DNA from: JBFMGD01 sp040751775
Lineage (GTDB): Bacteria > Bacillota > Dethiobacteria > DTU022
DNA: 64,000 nt
Reading direction: 5' to 3'
Assembly: GCA_040751775.1 (NCBI GenBank)
Contig: JBFMGD010000006.1
Span: forward strand, 1 to 64,000
In this document: positions 42,270 to 51,170 of the stretch, in pieces
How the letters are laid out: each line of letters starts with the position of its first letter
Position numbering within the stretch: position 1 is the first letter of the stretch
Notes under the pieces: model-generated
Told to the model about the DNA's origin: nothing
The model's database searches: none
What the model saw: the letters and a program-made list of their open reading frames with translations, nothing else
Position numbers and translations under genes: made by a program

Positions 42270-43285
42270 TGAGCCACCTCATTTGTCAGCCGGCAAAATT
42301 CATCAAGTGTGGCGGCGGCTTTTCCGCTGTCTATGAGTTCCTGCGCCATTTTCAAACATTCCGCCACTGTACAGTTATCAATGCCGAGATAGAGACCCAT
42401 GGCCGCGTTAAGCACTACCACATCCCGTTTGGCTCCCTTTTCTTTGCCGCTGAGGATTTCCCGGGTAATGCGGGCGTTTTCTTCCGGCTTGCCGCCCAGC
42501 AAATCTTCTAAGCTGCAGCGGCTTAGGCCAAACTGTTCAGGGGTAATCTCGTAGGCTCTCAGTGCGCCTCGGCGGATTTCGCAGACATGGGTTGCCCCGG
42601 TGAGTGTCGCCTCATCCATGCCGTCGCTGCCGCTGACCGCCAGGCCCCGTACCACACCGAGGTTGGCAAGTACCCGGGCCAGGGGTTCCACCAGCTTGGG
42701 ATCGTACACACCCATCAGCTGCATGGTGGCTCCTGCCGGATTGGAGAGGGGACCAAGTATGTTGAAAACAGTCCGCACTCCCATCTCCTTGCGCACAGGC
42801 GCCGCGTATTTCATGGAAGCATGATAGAGTTGGGCGAACATAAAGCAGATATTGCTCTGTTCTAAGATTTTCTCACTCTGCTCCGGAGACAGGTTCAGGT
42901 TGACGCCAAGCTGCTCCAGCACATCGGCCGCGCCGCTTCTGCTCGAGATGCTGCGGTTACCGTGTTTTGCCACCGGAACGCCGCCGGCTGCAACCACAAA
43001 GGCGGAGGTAGTGGAGATGTTGAAGCTGTTCAATCCGTCGCCGCCGGTTCCGACAATATCGATAACCTTGCGTACCGGATTGATTTTCAGTCCTTTTTCA
43101 CGCATCACGGAGGCGAAGGCGGTGATTTCTTCCACCGTTTCTCCCTTCATGCGCAATGCTGCCAGCAGGGCTCCCATCTGCGCCTGCGTGGCCGTGCCGT
43201 CCATCATTTCTCGCATCACTTCTGCAGCGGTTTCATAATGGAGATTCTTGCCGCTGAGTATTTCCTGTATGGCATGCTGAATCAT
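42266..43285 (-). CDS. trpD: Anthranilate phosphoribosyltransferase
   Basis: 339 residues with the PRPP loop DIVGTGGDGLNSFNIST and KHGNRSISSRSGAADVLE. It attaches phosphoribose to anthranilate. It is a separate gene from trpG, with one base between the trpG stop and its ATG. Confidence 0.95.
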   Translation of the reverse strand: MIQHAIQEILSGKNLHYETAAEVMREMMDGTATQAQMGALLAALRMKGETVEEITAFASVMREKGLKINPVRKVIDIVGTGGDGLNSFNISTTSAFVVAAGGVPVAKHGNRSISSRSGAADVLEQLGVNLNLSPEQSEKILEQSNICFMFAQLYHASMKYAAPVRKEMGVRTVFNILGPLSNPAGATMQLMGVYDPKLVEPLARVLANLGVVRGLAVSGSDGMDEATLTGATHVCEIRRGALRAYEITPEQFGLSRCSLEDLLGGKPEENARITREILSGKEKGAKRDVVVLNAAMGLYLGIDNCTVAECLKMAQELIDSGKAAATLDEFCRLTNEVAQ

Positions 43286-43286
43286 C

Positions 43287-43862
43287 CTATTTACCTCCTA
43301 AGGCTAAAAAATTTTCCATGATCACATCTCCCATTGGCGTTAGAATGGATTCAGGGTGAAACTGCATCCCGTAAACGTCATATTCTTTATGTTTTACTGC
43401 CATCACCTCGCCGGCCTCATCTTCCGCAACCACTTGCAACTGGTGGGGCATGGTCTCTTTACGGGCGCTCAGCGAATGGTAGCGTGCCCCCTCGATCTTT
43501 GCGGGAAGCCCGCGAAAGATGGGGCAGGTGTTATCTATAATGATATTGCTTTTCTTACCGTGCATTAGATGCCTGGCATGACTGATTTCTGCTCCGTATA
43601 CTTCGCAGATTCCCTGATGCCCCAGGCAGACCCCGAGGATTAGGAATTTGCCGGCCAGCTTGCGGACCAGTTCCTCGCAAACGCCGGCATTTTTCGGATA
43701 GCCCGGGCCGGGAGAAAGGATAATGTGGGAGGGACACAGCCCTTCGATCTCCTCAACCGTCAGCGCGTCGTTGCGGATCACGCGAATATGCGGGTTGATG
43801 CTTCCCGCCTGCTGTACCAGATTATAAGAGAAGCTGTCGTAATTATCGATTAGTAATAGCAT
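43287..43862 (-). CDS. trpG: Anthranilate synthase glutaminase subunit
   Basis: 191 residues. Class I glutamine amidotransferase with LLIDNYDSFSYNL, LSPGPGYP, the nucleophile in LGVCLGHQGI and the His/Glu pair in MQFHPESIL. It supplies ammonia to TrpE and may also serve PabB, as in other Bacillota. Its ATG overlaps the trpE stop (TGATG). Confidence 0.93.
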   Translation of the reverse strand: MLLLIDNYDSFSYNLVQQAGSINPHIRVIRNDALTVEEIEGLCPSHIILSPGPGYPKNAGVCEELVRKLAGKFLILGVCLGHQGICEVYGAEISHARHLMHGKKSNIIIDNTCPIFRGLPAKIEGARYHSLSARKETMPHQLQVVAEDEAGEVMAVKHKEYDVYGMQFHPESILTPMGDVIMENFLALGGK

Positions 43863-45325
43863 CAGTCTTCCACCTCCCCCGCATTGCGGATGGCATTAAT
43901 GATTGCCAGCGCCTTATTGGCCGATTCCTCATACTCGTTTTCCGGCACGCTGTCCGCCACGATGCCGCCGCCGGCCTGCACATATACTTTGTCACCTTTC
44001 TTAACGGCCATGCGGATGGCAATACAGGTGTCCATATTCCCGGTGAAGTCCAGGTAGCCCAGGGCTCCCCCGTAGATATCCCGGGGCTCCTTCTCCAGTT
44101 CCTCAATGATCTCGCAGGCGCGGATCTTCGGGGCGCCGGAGAGGGTGCCCGCCGGCAGCACCGCCTCGATAGCGCTATAGCCATCGCAACCGGGAAGAAT
44201 GTTACTTTCCACCTGAGAAGCGATATGCATGATTTTAGAGTAACGGTGGATCATCATATACTCCGTGACATCAACGGATTTAAATTGAGATATTTTACCC
44301 AGGTCGTTCCGGCCAAGGTCCACCAGCATATTGTGCTCCGATAATTCCTTTTCATCGGCCAACAAATCCAGCTCCAGCTGTTTATCTTCTTCCTCCGTTT
44401 TCCCCCTGGGGCGGGAACCGGCCACCGGGATAGTTGTCAACCGTCCGTTTTGCAGCCGCACCAGCGTTTCGGGAGATGTGCTCATGATCTCATCTCCGTC
44501 GATATGCATATAGACCATATAAGGGGAGGGGTTTGCCGTCCGCAGGACCCGGTAAGCGTTCATCAGGCTGCCCCGGTAAGGGCTGACAAATTGCCGTGAG
44601 ATAACGGCCTGGAAGATGTCCCCATCCCGGATATATTCCTTTGTCCGCTCCACCATGGCACAGTATTCTTCTTTGCTCACATTGCAGGTGAACTCCACAT
44701 GCCTTTCACTTTCATGCTTCGGTAACGCCCGGGTGTCGCGGATGATGGCAGCAATGGCTTCAATCTCGGCTTTGGCCTGCCAGTATTTTTCCTGCACATT
44801 GTCCATTTTGATATTGACCGCAATCGTGATTTTTTGCTTGAGATGGTCATAGGCAATTACTTTATCAAAAAGCATCAGATCGAAATCGTTACAGTGGCCT
44901 CTTTTAATTTTCAACCTGGGTTCCGCATAGCCAATCATGGCATAGGCAAAATATCCTACGAATCCGCCCGTAAACGGCGGGAGCTCCGGGAGCTTCGGCG
45001 CTTTATATTCCTTTTGGATTTCCCGCAGCAACTCCAGGGGGTCGTTCGTTTGCAAGCTGCCGACCTCACCGTTACCTTCGATAGTTACCACATGTTCCTT
45101 GCCATATACGCGCATCACCGGGTCGAAACCCAGAAAGGAGTAGCGCCCCCACTTTTCCCCGCCCTCCACACTTTCCAGCAGATAGTAGCGCTTGCTTATC
45201 TCCGACAACTTGCGCAACATCGTTATGGGAGTGATATAATCAGCATAGATTTCCATGGTTACCGGAATCACGTTGTGCTCTCTCGCCAATGCCGGAATCT
45301 CTTCATAAGCCGGTTTCAACATCAT
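43862..45325 (-). CDS. trpE: Anthranilate synthase component I
   Basis: About 487 residues. The chorismate-binding core has STSPETLVRLQNGRL, TIPVAGSRPRGKT, DLGRNDLGKISQF, and PAGTLSGAPKIRACEIIEEL. The N-terminal LLESVEGGEKWGRYSFLG carries the tryptophan feedback site. GAGGTG overlaps a GTG at 45331, so one of the ATG codons at 45325 or 45322 is the likely start. It is the first gene of trpEGDCFBA, behind a Trp T-box. Confidence 0.94.
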   Translation of the reverse strand: MMLKPAYEEIPALAREHNVIPVTMEIYADYITPITMLRKLSEISKRYYLLESVEGGEKWGRYSFLGFDPVMRVYGKEHVVTIEGNGEVGSLQTNDPLELLREIQKEYKAPKLPELPPFTGGFVGYFAYAMIGYAEPRLKIKRGHCNDFDLMLFDKVIAYDHLKQKITIAVNIKMDNVQEKYWQAKAEIEAIAAIIRDTRALPKHESERHVEFTCNVSKEEYCAMVERTKEYIRDGDIFQAVISRQFVSPYRGSLMNAYRVLRTANPSPYMVYMHIDGDEIMSTSPETLVRLQNGRLTTIPVAGSRPRGKTEEEDKQLELDLLADEKELSEHNMLVDLGRNDLGKISQFKSVDVTEYMMIHRYSKIMHIASQVESNILPGCDGYSAIEAVLPAGTLSGAPKIRACEIIEELEKEPRDIYGGALGYLDFTGNMDTCIAIRMAVKKGDKVYVQAGGGIVADSVPENEYEESANKALAIINAIRNAGEVED

Positions 45326-45395
45326 CTTCACCTCGTTTCATTAAACTGATGGATGAAATTCCTTTCTTTCAGATTTTTCAAGGCACTTTGGTAAT

Positions 45396-45430
45396 AAAAA
45401 AAGCCCTTGCCCCTTGTAAGGGACAAAAGC
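45396..45430 (-). terminator. T-box-controlled terminator
   Basis: A 13-pair stem between 45403 and 45430 (with several G-U pairs, loop ACA), followed by seven T residues on the minus strand, upstream of trpE. Confidence 0.85.
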
Positions 45431-45650
45431 TTGACTTCTGCGGTACCACCCAAATTGGTAAAATTAATTACCCACTCATTTTACGCACCATCATGCGTAC
45501 CCCACTGATAACGGACAGGGTTCCCGTCGACGTCTACTCCCTTGCGGTTTCAAGTCGCCCTCGCAACTCCATTCAGTAAATTCCGGCATACCGCATTCAC
45601 ACCAGCCAGCGGCTCTCTGAGATACTTTCCTAAACTTACTTCTCTTGCTC
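45396..45650 (-). promoter_or_regulatory. Tryptophan T-box riboswitch leader
   Basis: The leader has the T-box sequence TGGGTGGTACCGCAGAAG (45435-45452, minus strand), a stem I with AGAGAGCCG and a specifier region reading CTGAATGGAGTTGC, where TGG is the Trp codon. A terminator hairpin follows. Uncharged tRNA-Trp would stabilise the antiterminator and switch on the trp operon. Confidence 0.9.
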
Positions 45651-45676
45651 ATCGGTTATCTTAATGTATTTTTATT

Positions 45677-45705
45677 AGTATAATCATGTTAACTTTATTT
45701 GTAAA
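45677..45705 (-). promoter_or_regulatory. Sigma-A promoter of the trp operon
   Basis: TTTACA, a 17-base spacer and TATACT on the minus strand, in an AT-rich stretch just upstream of the T-box. Confidence 0.75.
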
Positions 45706-45768
45706 CAACTTTTTTTTAATAGTGGAACCCTAATCTTATAATCATAAAGAAAAAGGCTTTGTCGATGC

Positions 45769-46065
45769 CTATATATAATTATGTTCAACATCAACTTGCC
45801 ATAATGAATTTATCGTCTCGTAAGCAAATCGCTTTCTTTCCGGTTCCTTACGCCTTTCTGTACCCACCAGGTCATGCTTTTTCAAAAGGCGGTAAACAGT
45901 GGCGTAAGAAAAATCGCATTGTTTGATGACCCCTTTTTCAATGAGCAGCTCGTAAAACAGGGTCACCGGTAAGTCTCTTCTCGCCTCCCTTTGCTCCAGG
46001 ATCGCCACCTGAAGCTCGCAAGGGATGCTGCGGCTTCTGCCCTTATCCGAGCGAATAGTTGCCAA
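45769..46065 (-). pseudogene. Transposase/integrase N-terminal fragment
   Basis: 98 residues: helix-turn-helix part (RDLPVTLFYELLIEKGVI, SYATVYRLLKKHDLVG) and the first strand of a DDE integrase core (NSLWQVDVEH), after which the frame ends. The remaining catalytic domain is missing, so this is an inactive remnant. It lies just upstream of the trp promoter. Confidence 0.7.
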
Positions 46066-46078
46066 AATCTTGAAGTGT

Positions 46079-46357
46079 AAGTGTCAGTATAAGTCCAGGT
46101 GCACGAGGAGCCAGAAGGGTAGAAGTATCTTTAGGCACGTGGACCAGGGTTTTTTGGATACTATTGATTTGCAGACCCAGGCTAATATGGATACATACAG
46201 GCTGAGGCAGATGATTGTAGAGCATCCTTTCGGTACTATTAAACGAAGTTGGGGAGCGTATTACTTTTTAACGAGAAGAAAACAGTCAGTGTCGACCGAA
46301 ATGTCGTTATCCTATTTGGCTTACAACCTAAAACGGACTGAGTATCCTGGGTACTGA
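46079..46357 (+). pseudogene. IS1182-type transposase C-terminal fragment
   Basis: Only the tail of the transposase is left: CTRSQKGRSIF, MDTYRLRQMIVEHPFGTIKR and SVSTEMSLSYLAYNLKR, which is typical of IS1182-like DDE enzymes. The 5' part is absent; the frame runs into the oppositely oriented fragment at 45769-46065. The two remnants abut, so one element probably cut the other. The stretch to 46601 holds only a diverged dispersed repeat. Confidence 0.7.
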
Positions 46358-46490
46358 GGAAATCGTAAGAAGGTTAAAGGAAAGAAGGAAACCTGTGCTC
46401 GTATAAACACCGGATCCCTTCACTTTTTAACAATTGCCCAGTACAGGGAGCAAAATGGGGGCAGACTTAGCGGTTTAATCACACAGCCTC

Positions 46491-46510
46491 CCGTCCCCAT
46501 GCTTCCTTGA
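46491..46510. repeat. Diverged copy of the GGGGACGG repeat (opposite orientation)
   Basis: On the minus strand AAGGAAGCATGGGGACGGGA, related to the copies at 8540 and 35856. Confidence 0.4.
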
Positions 46511-46601
46511 TCCCTTGCGGGGGGGATAGTGATCGGAAACATGGTTAACCTTGAACTAGCAGGCTTGTCATAAGCTGAAAATATTCAATGCGAGGTGGAC
46601 T

Positions 46602-47198
46602 GTGACCGATCAAAAAATTATCAGCCCCGATACCCGCCGGGAACAGCGTATTCCGCCCGGGCAGCATCTGACCAAGCAGTGGCCGGTGCTGCATTACGGC
46701 AAGGTGCATCGCCTTGACCCGGCGAAGTGGACTTTCACTATCTTTGGCCTGGTCGAGCGTGAGATCAAGCTGAACTACGAGCAGTTCACGGCTCTGCCGC
46801 GGGTGAAGGTTTTCTCCGATATTCACTGCGTCACCAGCTGGTCCCGCCTTAATAATTTATGGGAAGGGGTGGCCGCGGACCGGGTTCGTGAATTGGCCGG
46901 AATCTTACCTGAAGCCCGGCACGTGATCGTGCATGCCGCCGGCGGTTTTACCACCAACCTGGCCATGGAGGATTTCTTTCAGCCGGATGTGCTCTTTGCC
47001 CTGAAGCATGACGGAAAGACGATATCCCCGGAATACGGGTTCCCGGTCCGGCTGGTTGTCCCCCGGCTCTACTTTTGGAAGAGCGCCAAGTGGGTAACCG
47101 GCCTCGAATTTTTAAGTCAAGACCGCCCCGGGTTCTGGGAATCCGCGGGCTATCATAACCACGGTGATCCGTGGAAGGAGGAACGGTATGGCCGTTAA
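46602..47198 (+). CDS. Sulfite-oxidase-fold molybdopterin oxidoreductase
   Basis: 198 residues from GTG 46602 (GAGGTGG upstream). It consists of the molybdopterin-binding domain alone: WTFTIFGLVEREIKLNYEQF, the molybdenum-ligand cysteine in DIHCVTSWSRL (Cys76), and PVRLVVPRLYFWKSAKWVTG. It lacks a Tat or Sec signal and the dimerisation domain, so it is a short cytoplasmic form. Substrate and electron partner are unknown. It overlaps a broken acetyltransferase gene by 11 bases. Confidence 0.8.
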   Translation: MTDQKIISPDTRREQRIPPGQHLTKQWPVLHYGKVHRLDPAKWTFTIFGLVEREIKLNYEQFTALPRVKVFSDIHCVTSWSRLNNLWEGVAADRVRELAGILPEARHVIVHAAGGFTTNLAMEDFFQPDVLFALKHDGKTISPEYGFPVRLVVPRLYFWKSAKWVTGLEFLSQDRPGFWESAGYHNHGDPWKEERYGR

Positions 47199-47561
47199 AG
47201 CAGCAGCTGTTACCATTGTTAACCTGGTCCCGGAGAATGAAAGGCGGCTTTACGAGGTGACCGCGCTGCTGGTTGAAGGTTTTCAGGAATTCTGGCCCAA
47301 TGCCTGGCCTGACCAGGAGAGCGCTTTGCGTGAAGTGTGCGATTCTCTCAAGCCCGGACGGATCAGCCGGGTGGCGGTGGATGAGGCCGGCGCGGTACCG
47401 GCTGGATCGGCGGCATCAGCAGGTATGGAGGCAATGTCTGGGAGCTGCACCCGCTGGTGGTTGCCGAAAAACAGTGCCACAGGGGTGTGGGCCGGGCCCT
47501 GGTGGAGGATTTGATCAGCCAGGTGAGGCAGCGCGGCGGCCTGACTGTCTATCTGGGTTGA
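47188..47561 (+). pseudogene. GNAT acetyltransferase, frameshifted and truncated (AAC(6')-like)
   Basis: The first 70 codons read VTALLVEGFQEFWPNAWPDQ...ISRVAVDEAGAV. The match then continues in another frame as GWIGGISRYGGNVWELHPLV and GVGRALVEDLISQVRQRGG, so one base is missing near 47395-47399. The frame ends at TGA 47559, before the last strands of the domain, where cupin sequence begins. The visible pieces resemble AAC(6')-type N-acetyltransferases. The shift might be a sequencing error, but the truncation looks real. Confidence 0.75.
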
Positions 47562-47721
47562 CGCCCTGGTCTACATTTTGGATGGCGAAGCGGCAATCAC
47601 CATATCCGGCCGTCGGGCCGCGGTAAAGGCGGGAGAGATGATCATTATGCCGGCCAATGAACCGCACGCGCTGCAAGCGCTGGAAAGGTTCAAAATGCTG
47701 CTGGTTATGATCAAATCGTAG
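47557..47721 (+). pseudogene. Cupin-domain C-terminal fragment
   Basis: Without a start codon, the frame reads DALVYILDGEAAITISGRR, AGEMIIMPANEPHALQAL and FKMLLVMIKS, then TAG. This is the second half of a small RmlC-type cupin. It joins the truncated GNAT gene at about 47557-47561, which suggests a deletion that removed the end of one gene and the beginning of the other. Confidence 0.7.
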
Positions 47722-47862
47722 CAGCTTCGATACATAGCAGCAGTATGCCGGCCCGCAGCGCACCCCGGTCAAAACGCGCCCTTCCTTCTTTTCCGAGGTG
47801 AGAAACTATGTTAAAATGGGTTAGTATTGGCACAGGACAACTGGATTGAAAGGGTGACTGAT

Positions 47863-49335
47863 ATGGAGCAGCAGGCCGGGCGGGAATCCGCGGCTCAAAG
47901 TAAAGAATTTGTGAAAGAGATCACGCCGCAAGCAGTAGATTACTCCCAGTGGTACATAGATGTAATCCTGAAAACAGAAATGATGGACTACGCCCCGGTG
48001 AAAGGGTGCATGGCCATCCGCCCGTTCGGTTTCGCGATCTGGGAAAAAATCCAGGAGCTTTTGGGAGGGCGGATAAAAGAAACGGGACATGATAACGCGT
48101 ACTTTCCCCTCTTTATCCCGCAGGCGCTGCTGCAAAAGGAAGCGGAGCATGTGGAAGGATTCGCCCCCGAAGTAGCCTGGGTCACCAGGGGCGGCGGCGA
48201 GGTTTTGGCCGAACCGTTGGTAGTGCGGCCCACCTCCGAAGCGATTATCTGCGACTTCTACTCGCGCTGGATCCAGTCCTGGCGGGACCTGCCCGTTTTG
48301 ATCAACCAGTGGTGCAACGTGGTGCGCTGGGAAAAGTCAACCCGCCCCTTCTTGCGCACCTCGGAGTTCTTGTGGCAGGAAGGGCATACCTGTCACCGCA
48401 CCGAAGATGAGGCGGAGGCGGAGACGCTGAAAATGCTTGAAGTTTACCGGGAGTTCCTGGAGACGCAAATGGCTATTCCGGTAATCCCCGGGCGCAAAAC
48501 AGAACAGGAAAAATTTGCCGGCGCGCTGCGCACTTATACCGTGGAAGCGCTCATGAGCGACGGGCGCGCGCTCCAGGCGGGCACCTCCCACAACCTGGGG
48601 CAGCATTTCGCCCAAGTGTTCGATATAACTTTTATGGACCAGGACGACCAGCTCAAACATGTCTGGCAGACCTCCTGGGGGGTTTCCACGCGCCTGATCG
48701 GCGCCCTGATCATGGTGCACGGCGACGATCGCGGGCTTAAGCTGCCGCCCCGGATGGCGACTATCCAGGCCGTGATTGTGCCCATACTCTCCAAGAAAGC
48801 ACGGGAAGAGGTGCTGGGTGCCGTCCGGGCGTTGGCGGAGCAGCTAAAGAGCATCGTGCGCATTAAACTTGATGACCGTGAAGAGTATTCCCCCGGTTGG
48901 AAGTATAACGAATGGGAGATGAAAGGCGTCCCGGTGCGGATCGAGTTGGGCCCCCGGGACCTGGAGAAAAACCAGGTGGTCCTGGTGCGCCGCGATAACG
49001 GGGTTAAGGAAACGGTGGCCATCGCCGAGTTACCTGCTCGCCTACCGCTCCTGTTGGAGGAAATGCAGCGTGATATGTTGCAGAGCGCTTTGGCATTCCG
49101 CGAGGCTCACACCCATACCGGTTCCGATTACCGGTATTTTCAGGAAGTAATGGAAAACGAACGAGGGCTTTACCTGGCCTCCTGGTGCGGCAGGGAAGAA
49201 TGTGAGCTGAAGGCGAAGAACGATACAAAGGCCACCATTCGCTGCATACCCTTCAATATCAAATCGGAGCACGAAAATTGCCTTGTCTGCGGCGAAAAGG
49301 CCAGGGAAACAGTCTATTTCGCCCGCTCTTACTAG
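47863..49335 (+). CDS. proS: Prolyl-tRNA synthetase (archaeal/eukaryotic type)
   Basis: 490 residues. ATG 47863 has AAAGGGTGA upstream; an in-frame TTG at 47827 has no site. Class II motifs are present: RPTSEAIICDFYSRWI, FLRTSEFLWQEGHTCH, and TSHNLGQHFA...QTSWGVSTRLIGA. The length, lack of the editing insertion and the C-terminal Cys-rich zinc part (WCGREECE, CLVCGEKARETVYFARSY) mark the shorter ProS type 3 form. It charges tRNA-Pro. A 13-codon frame with a good ribosome site (47808-47849) precedes it. Confidence 0.95.
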   Translation: MEQQAGRESAAQSKEFVKEITPQAVDYSQWYIDVILKTEMMDYAPVKGCMAIRPFGFAIWEKIQELLGGRIKETGHDNAYFPLFIPQALLQKEAEHVEGFAPEVAWVTRGGGEVLAEPLVVRPTSEAIICDFYSRWIQSWRDLPVLINQWCNVVRWEKSTRPFLRTSEFLWQEGHTCHRTEDEAEAETLKMLEVYREFLETQMAIPVIPGRKTEQEKFAGALRTYTVEALMSDGRALQAGTSHNLGQHFAQVFDITFMDQDDQLKHVWQTSWGVSTRLIGALIMVHGDDRGLKLPPRMATIQAVIVPILSKKAREEVLGAVRALAEQLKSIVRIKLDDREEYSPGWKYNEWEMKGVPVRIELGPRDLEKNQVVLVRRDNGVKETVAIAELPARLPLLLEEMQRDMLQSALAFREAHTHTGSDYRYFQEVMENERGLYLASWCGREECELKAKNDTKATIRCIPFNIKSEHENCLVCGEKARETVYFARSY

Positions 49336-49424
49336 AGAGCCGTTGCAATTCTTCACGAGGGACCGGAGCGAAAGCCTCGGTGACGAATGTAACGAAAAAT
49401 TTTATTGACAGGAGCGATTACCCC

Positions 49425-50534
49425 ATGGCCTCGAAGGTTTATCTTACCGGCAGGCGCGCTGCTTCACCCAAAGAAAGCCTCGCCCGGAAAGTGGACTACC
49501 TGTTTGAGCGTGTCGGGGCCGCGCGCCTGGTTGAAAAGAACAGCCTGGTGGCGGTGAAAGTGCACTTCGGAGAGAGAGGCAGCACCGCCTACGTGCATCC
49601 TGTCCTGGTAAACCGGGTGGTTGAGAGAATAAAGGAGGCCGGCGGCAAGCCCTTTCTCTGTGATACGAATACGCTATACGCCGGCGGCCGGTCCAACGCG
49701 GTCGACCACCTGGAGACGGCGCTGCGGCATGGATTTTCTTATGCCACGGTCGGCGCGCCCCTGGTTATCGCCGATGGCCTGCGCGGCCGTAACTACCACC
49801 CCGTGCCGGTAGGCGGCAAGCATTTAAAAGAGGTCCGCATCGCCGCGGCTGTGGTGGAAGCGGATGCGATGATCGTTCTGTCCCACGTGAAAGGGCACAT
49901 GATTACCGGCTTCGGAGGCGCAATCAAGAACCTGGGGATGGGGTGCGGAAACCGGACCGGCAAACAGCAAATGCATTCCGCCTTGAAACCGGTGATTAAC
50001 GCCGACAAGTGTAAACGCTGCGGCGCCTGTGTGCAGTGGTGCCTGACAAAAGCGGTTACGATGAATGAAGGCAGCGGAGCGCTGATTAATCCTGCGATCT
50101 GTACAGGCTGCGGTGAATGTATCGTCTCGTGCACTCACGGCGCGGTGCAAGTGCAGTGGCGCTCCGCGGCTAAAGAAGTTGGCGAGCGCATGGCTGAATA
50201 TGCCCGCGGGGCGGTTTGGGGCAAGGAAGATAAGAGCGTATTCTTGAACTTCCTTCTCAACGTGATTCCTGATTGCGACTGCTGCGGCTGGAGCGACGCG
50301 CCGATTGTACCCGATATCGGCATACTGGCTTCCACTGACGCGGTGGCGATTGACCAGGCTTCCGTGGACCTGGTCAATAATCAGGCCGGCATCAAGGATT
50401 CGGCTCTCAAAGATCATTTTGCTGCGGGAGAAGATAAGTTTTACGCCCTGCACCCCGAAAGCAACTACGATGCCAAGTTGGCGCATGCGGCAGAGTTGGG
50501 TTTGGGCAGCCGGGATTACGAATTGATCAAATAG
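49425..50534 (+). CDS. DUF362 iron-sulfur protein
   Basis: 369 residues from ATG 49425 (AGGAGC upstream); a longer frame from 49278 overlaps proS and has no site. The DUF362 domain (VAVKVHFGERGSTAYVHP, HVKGHMITGFGGAIKNLG) is followed by two [4Fe-4S] motifs, CKRCGACVQWC and CTGCGECIVSC, and by IPDCDCCGWSDAPIVPDIG. Cytoplasmic, likely electron transfer or a redox enzyme of unknown substrate. Confidence 0.8.
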   Translation: MASKVYLTGRRAASPKESLARKVDYLFERVGAARLVEKNSLVAVKVHFGERGSTAYVHPVLVNRVVERIKEAGGKPFLCDTNTLYAGGRSNAVDHLETALRHGFSYATVGAPLVIADGLRGRNYHPVPVGGKHLKEVRIAAAVVEADAMIVLSHVKGHMITGFGGAIKNLGMGCGNRTGKQQMHSALKPVINADKCKRCGACVQWCLTKAVTMNEGSGALINPAICTGCGECIVSCTHGAVQVQWRSAAKEVGERMAEYARGAVWGKEDKSVFLNFLLNVIPDCDCCGWSDAPIVPDIGILASTDAVAIDQASVDLVNNQAGIKDSALKDHFAAGEDKFYALHPESNYDAKLAHAAELGLGSRDYELIK

Positions 50535-50579
50535 GCCGCGGCAGAAATCTCGAAATCGAGGAGGTAGAAGGAGAGCCGT

Positions 50580-51170
50580 TTGGATAAGCAATCAGTGAGG
50601 CGCGCTGTTTTTAAGGAGCGGGATGCCCTGACCCCGGAACAAATCAAGGCGAAAAGCGCTGCTATAGCCGCCAGGTTGTATGCCCTGCCCGCTTACCGCG
50701 CCTGCCAAAAGGTACTCTTTTTCCTTTCTTTTCGCAGCGAGGTGAATACCAGGCCGATGGTGGAAGAAAGCTTGCGGCGCGGCAAGCAGGTGCTGGTTCC
50801 AAAGGCGGTTCCCGAAACCAGGCGGTTAATCCCGTCCCGCTTGCTGGACTGGGAGAAGGATATAAGGCCCGGTGCTTACGGTATACCGGAGCCTCACCGC
50901 GACGCGCTGCGTACTGTTGATCCTGGAGAGCTGGATCTGGTGATCGTGCCGGGCGCCGCTTTTGATCAAAAAGGCAACCGGCTTGGATACGGCGGCGGCT
51001 ACTATGACCGCTTTTTCTCCTTACTGAAACCGGCGGTACCCCTGGTAGCCCTGGCTTTTGAACTGCAAATCGCTCCTGCGCTACCGGTGGAGCACTGGGA
51101 CCGGCCTGTTGACTGCATTATCACCGAAGAGAGAGTCATTTTTACCGGCGGTGAGAACAAGAGCGTTTAG
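50580..51170 (+). CDS. 5-formyltetrahydrofolate cyclo-ligase
   Basis: 196 residues from TTG 50580. The family signature GAAFDQKGNRLGYGGGYYD with the ATP-binding loop and an N-terminal RxxVFKERDAL helix are visible. It converts 5-formyl-THF to 5,10-methenyl-THF using ATP, which returns folate to one-carbon metabolism. It overlaps the convergent TetR gene by 4 bases. Confidence 0.9.
   Translation: MDKQSVRRAVFKERDALTPEQIKAKSAAIAARLYALPAYRACQKVLFFLSFRSEVNTRPMVEESLRRGKQVLVPKAVPETRRLIPSRLLDWEKDIRPGAYGIPEPHRDALRTVDPGELDLVIVPGAAFDQKGNRLGYGGGYYDRFFSLLKPAVPLVALAFELQIAPALPVEHWDRPVDCIITEERVIFTGGENKSV

Noticed and set aside
46025..46078. Extension of the rightward transposase fragment to the left
   Set aside because: This part is antisense to the other transposase fragment and loses the IS1182 match; only the portion from about 46079 on fits.
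47808..47849. 13-codon leader peptide (MLKWVSIGTGQLD) before proS
   Set aside because: It has a good ribosome site (GAGGTGAG) but no proline codons and no attenuator hairpin; without conservation data I would not call it a gene.
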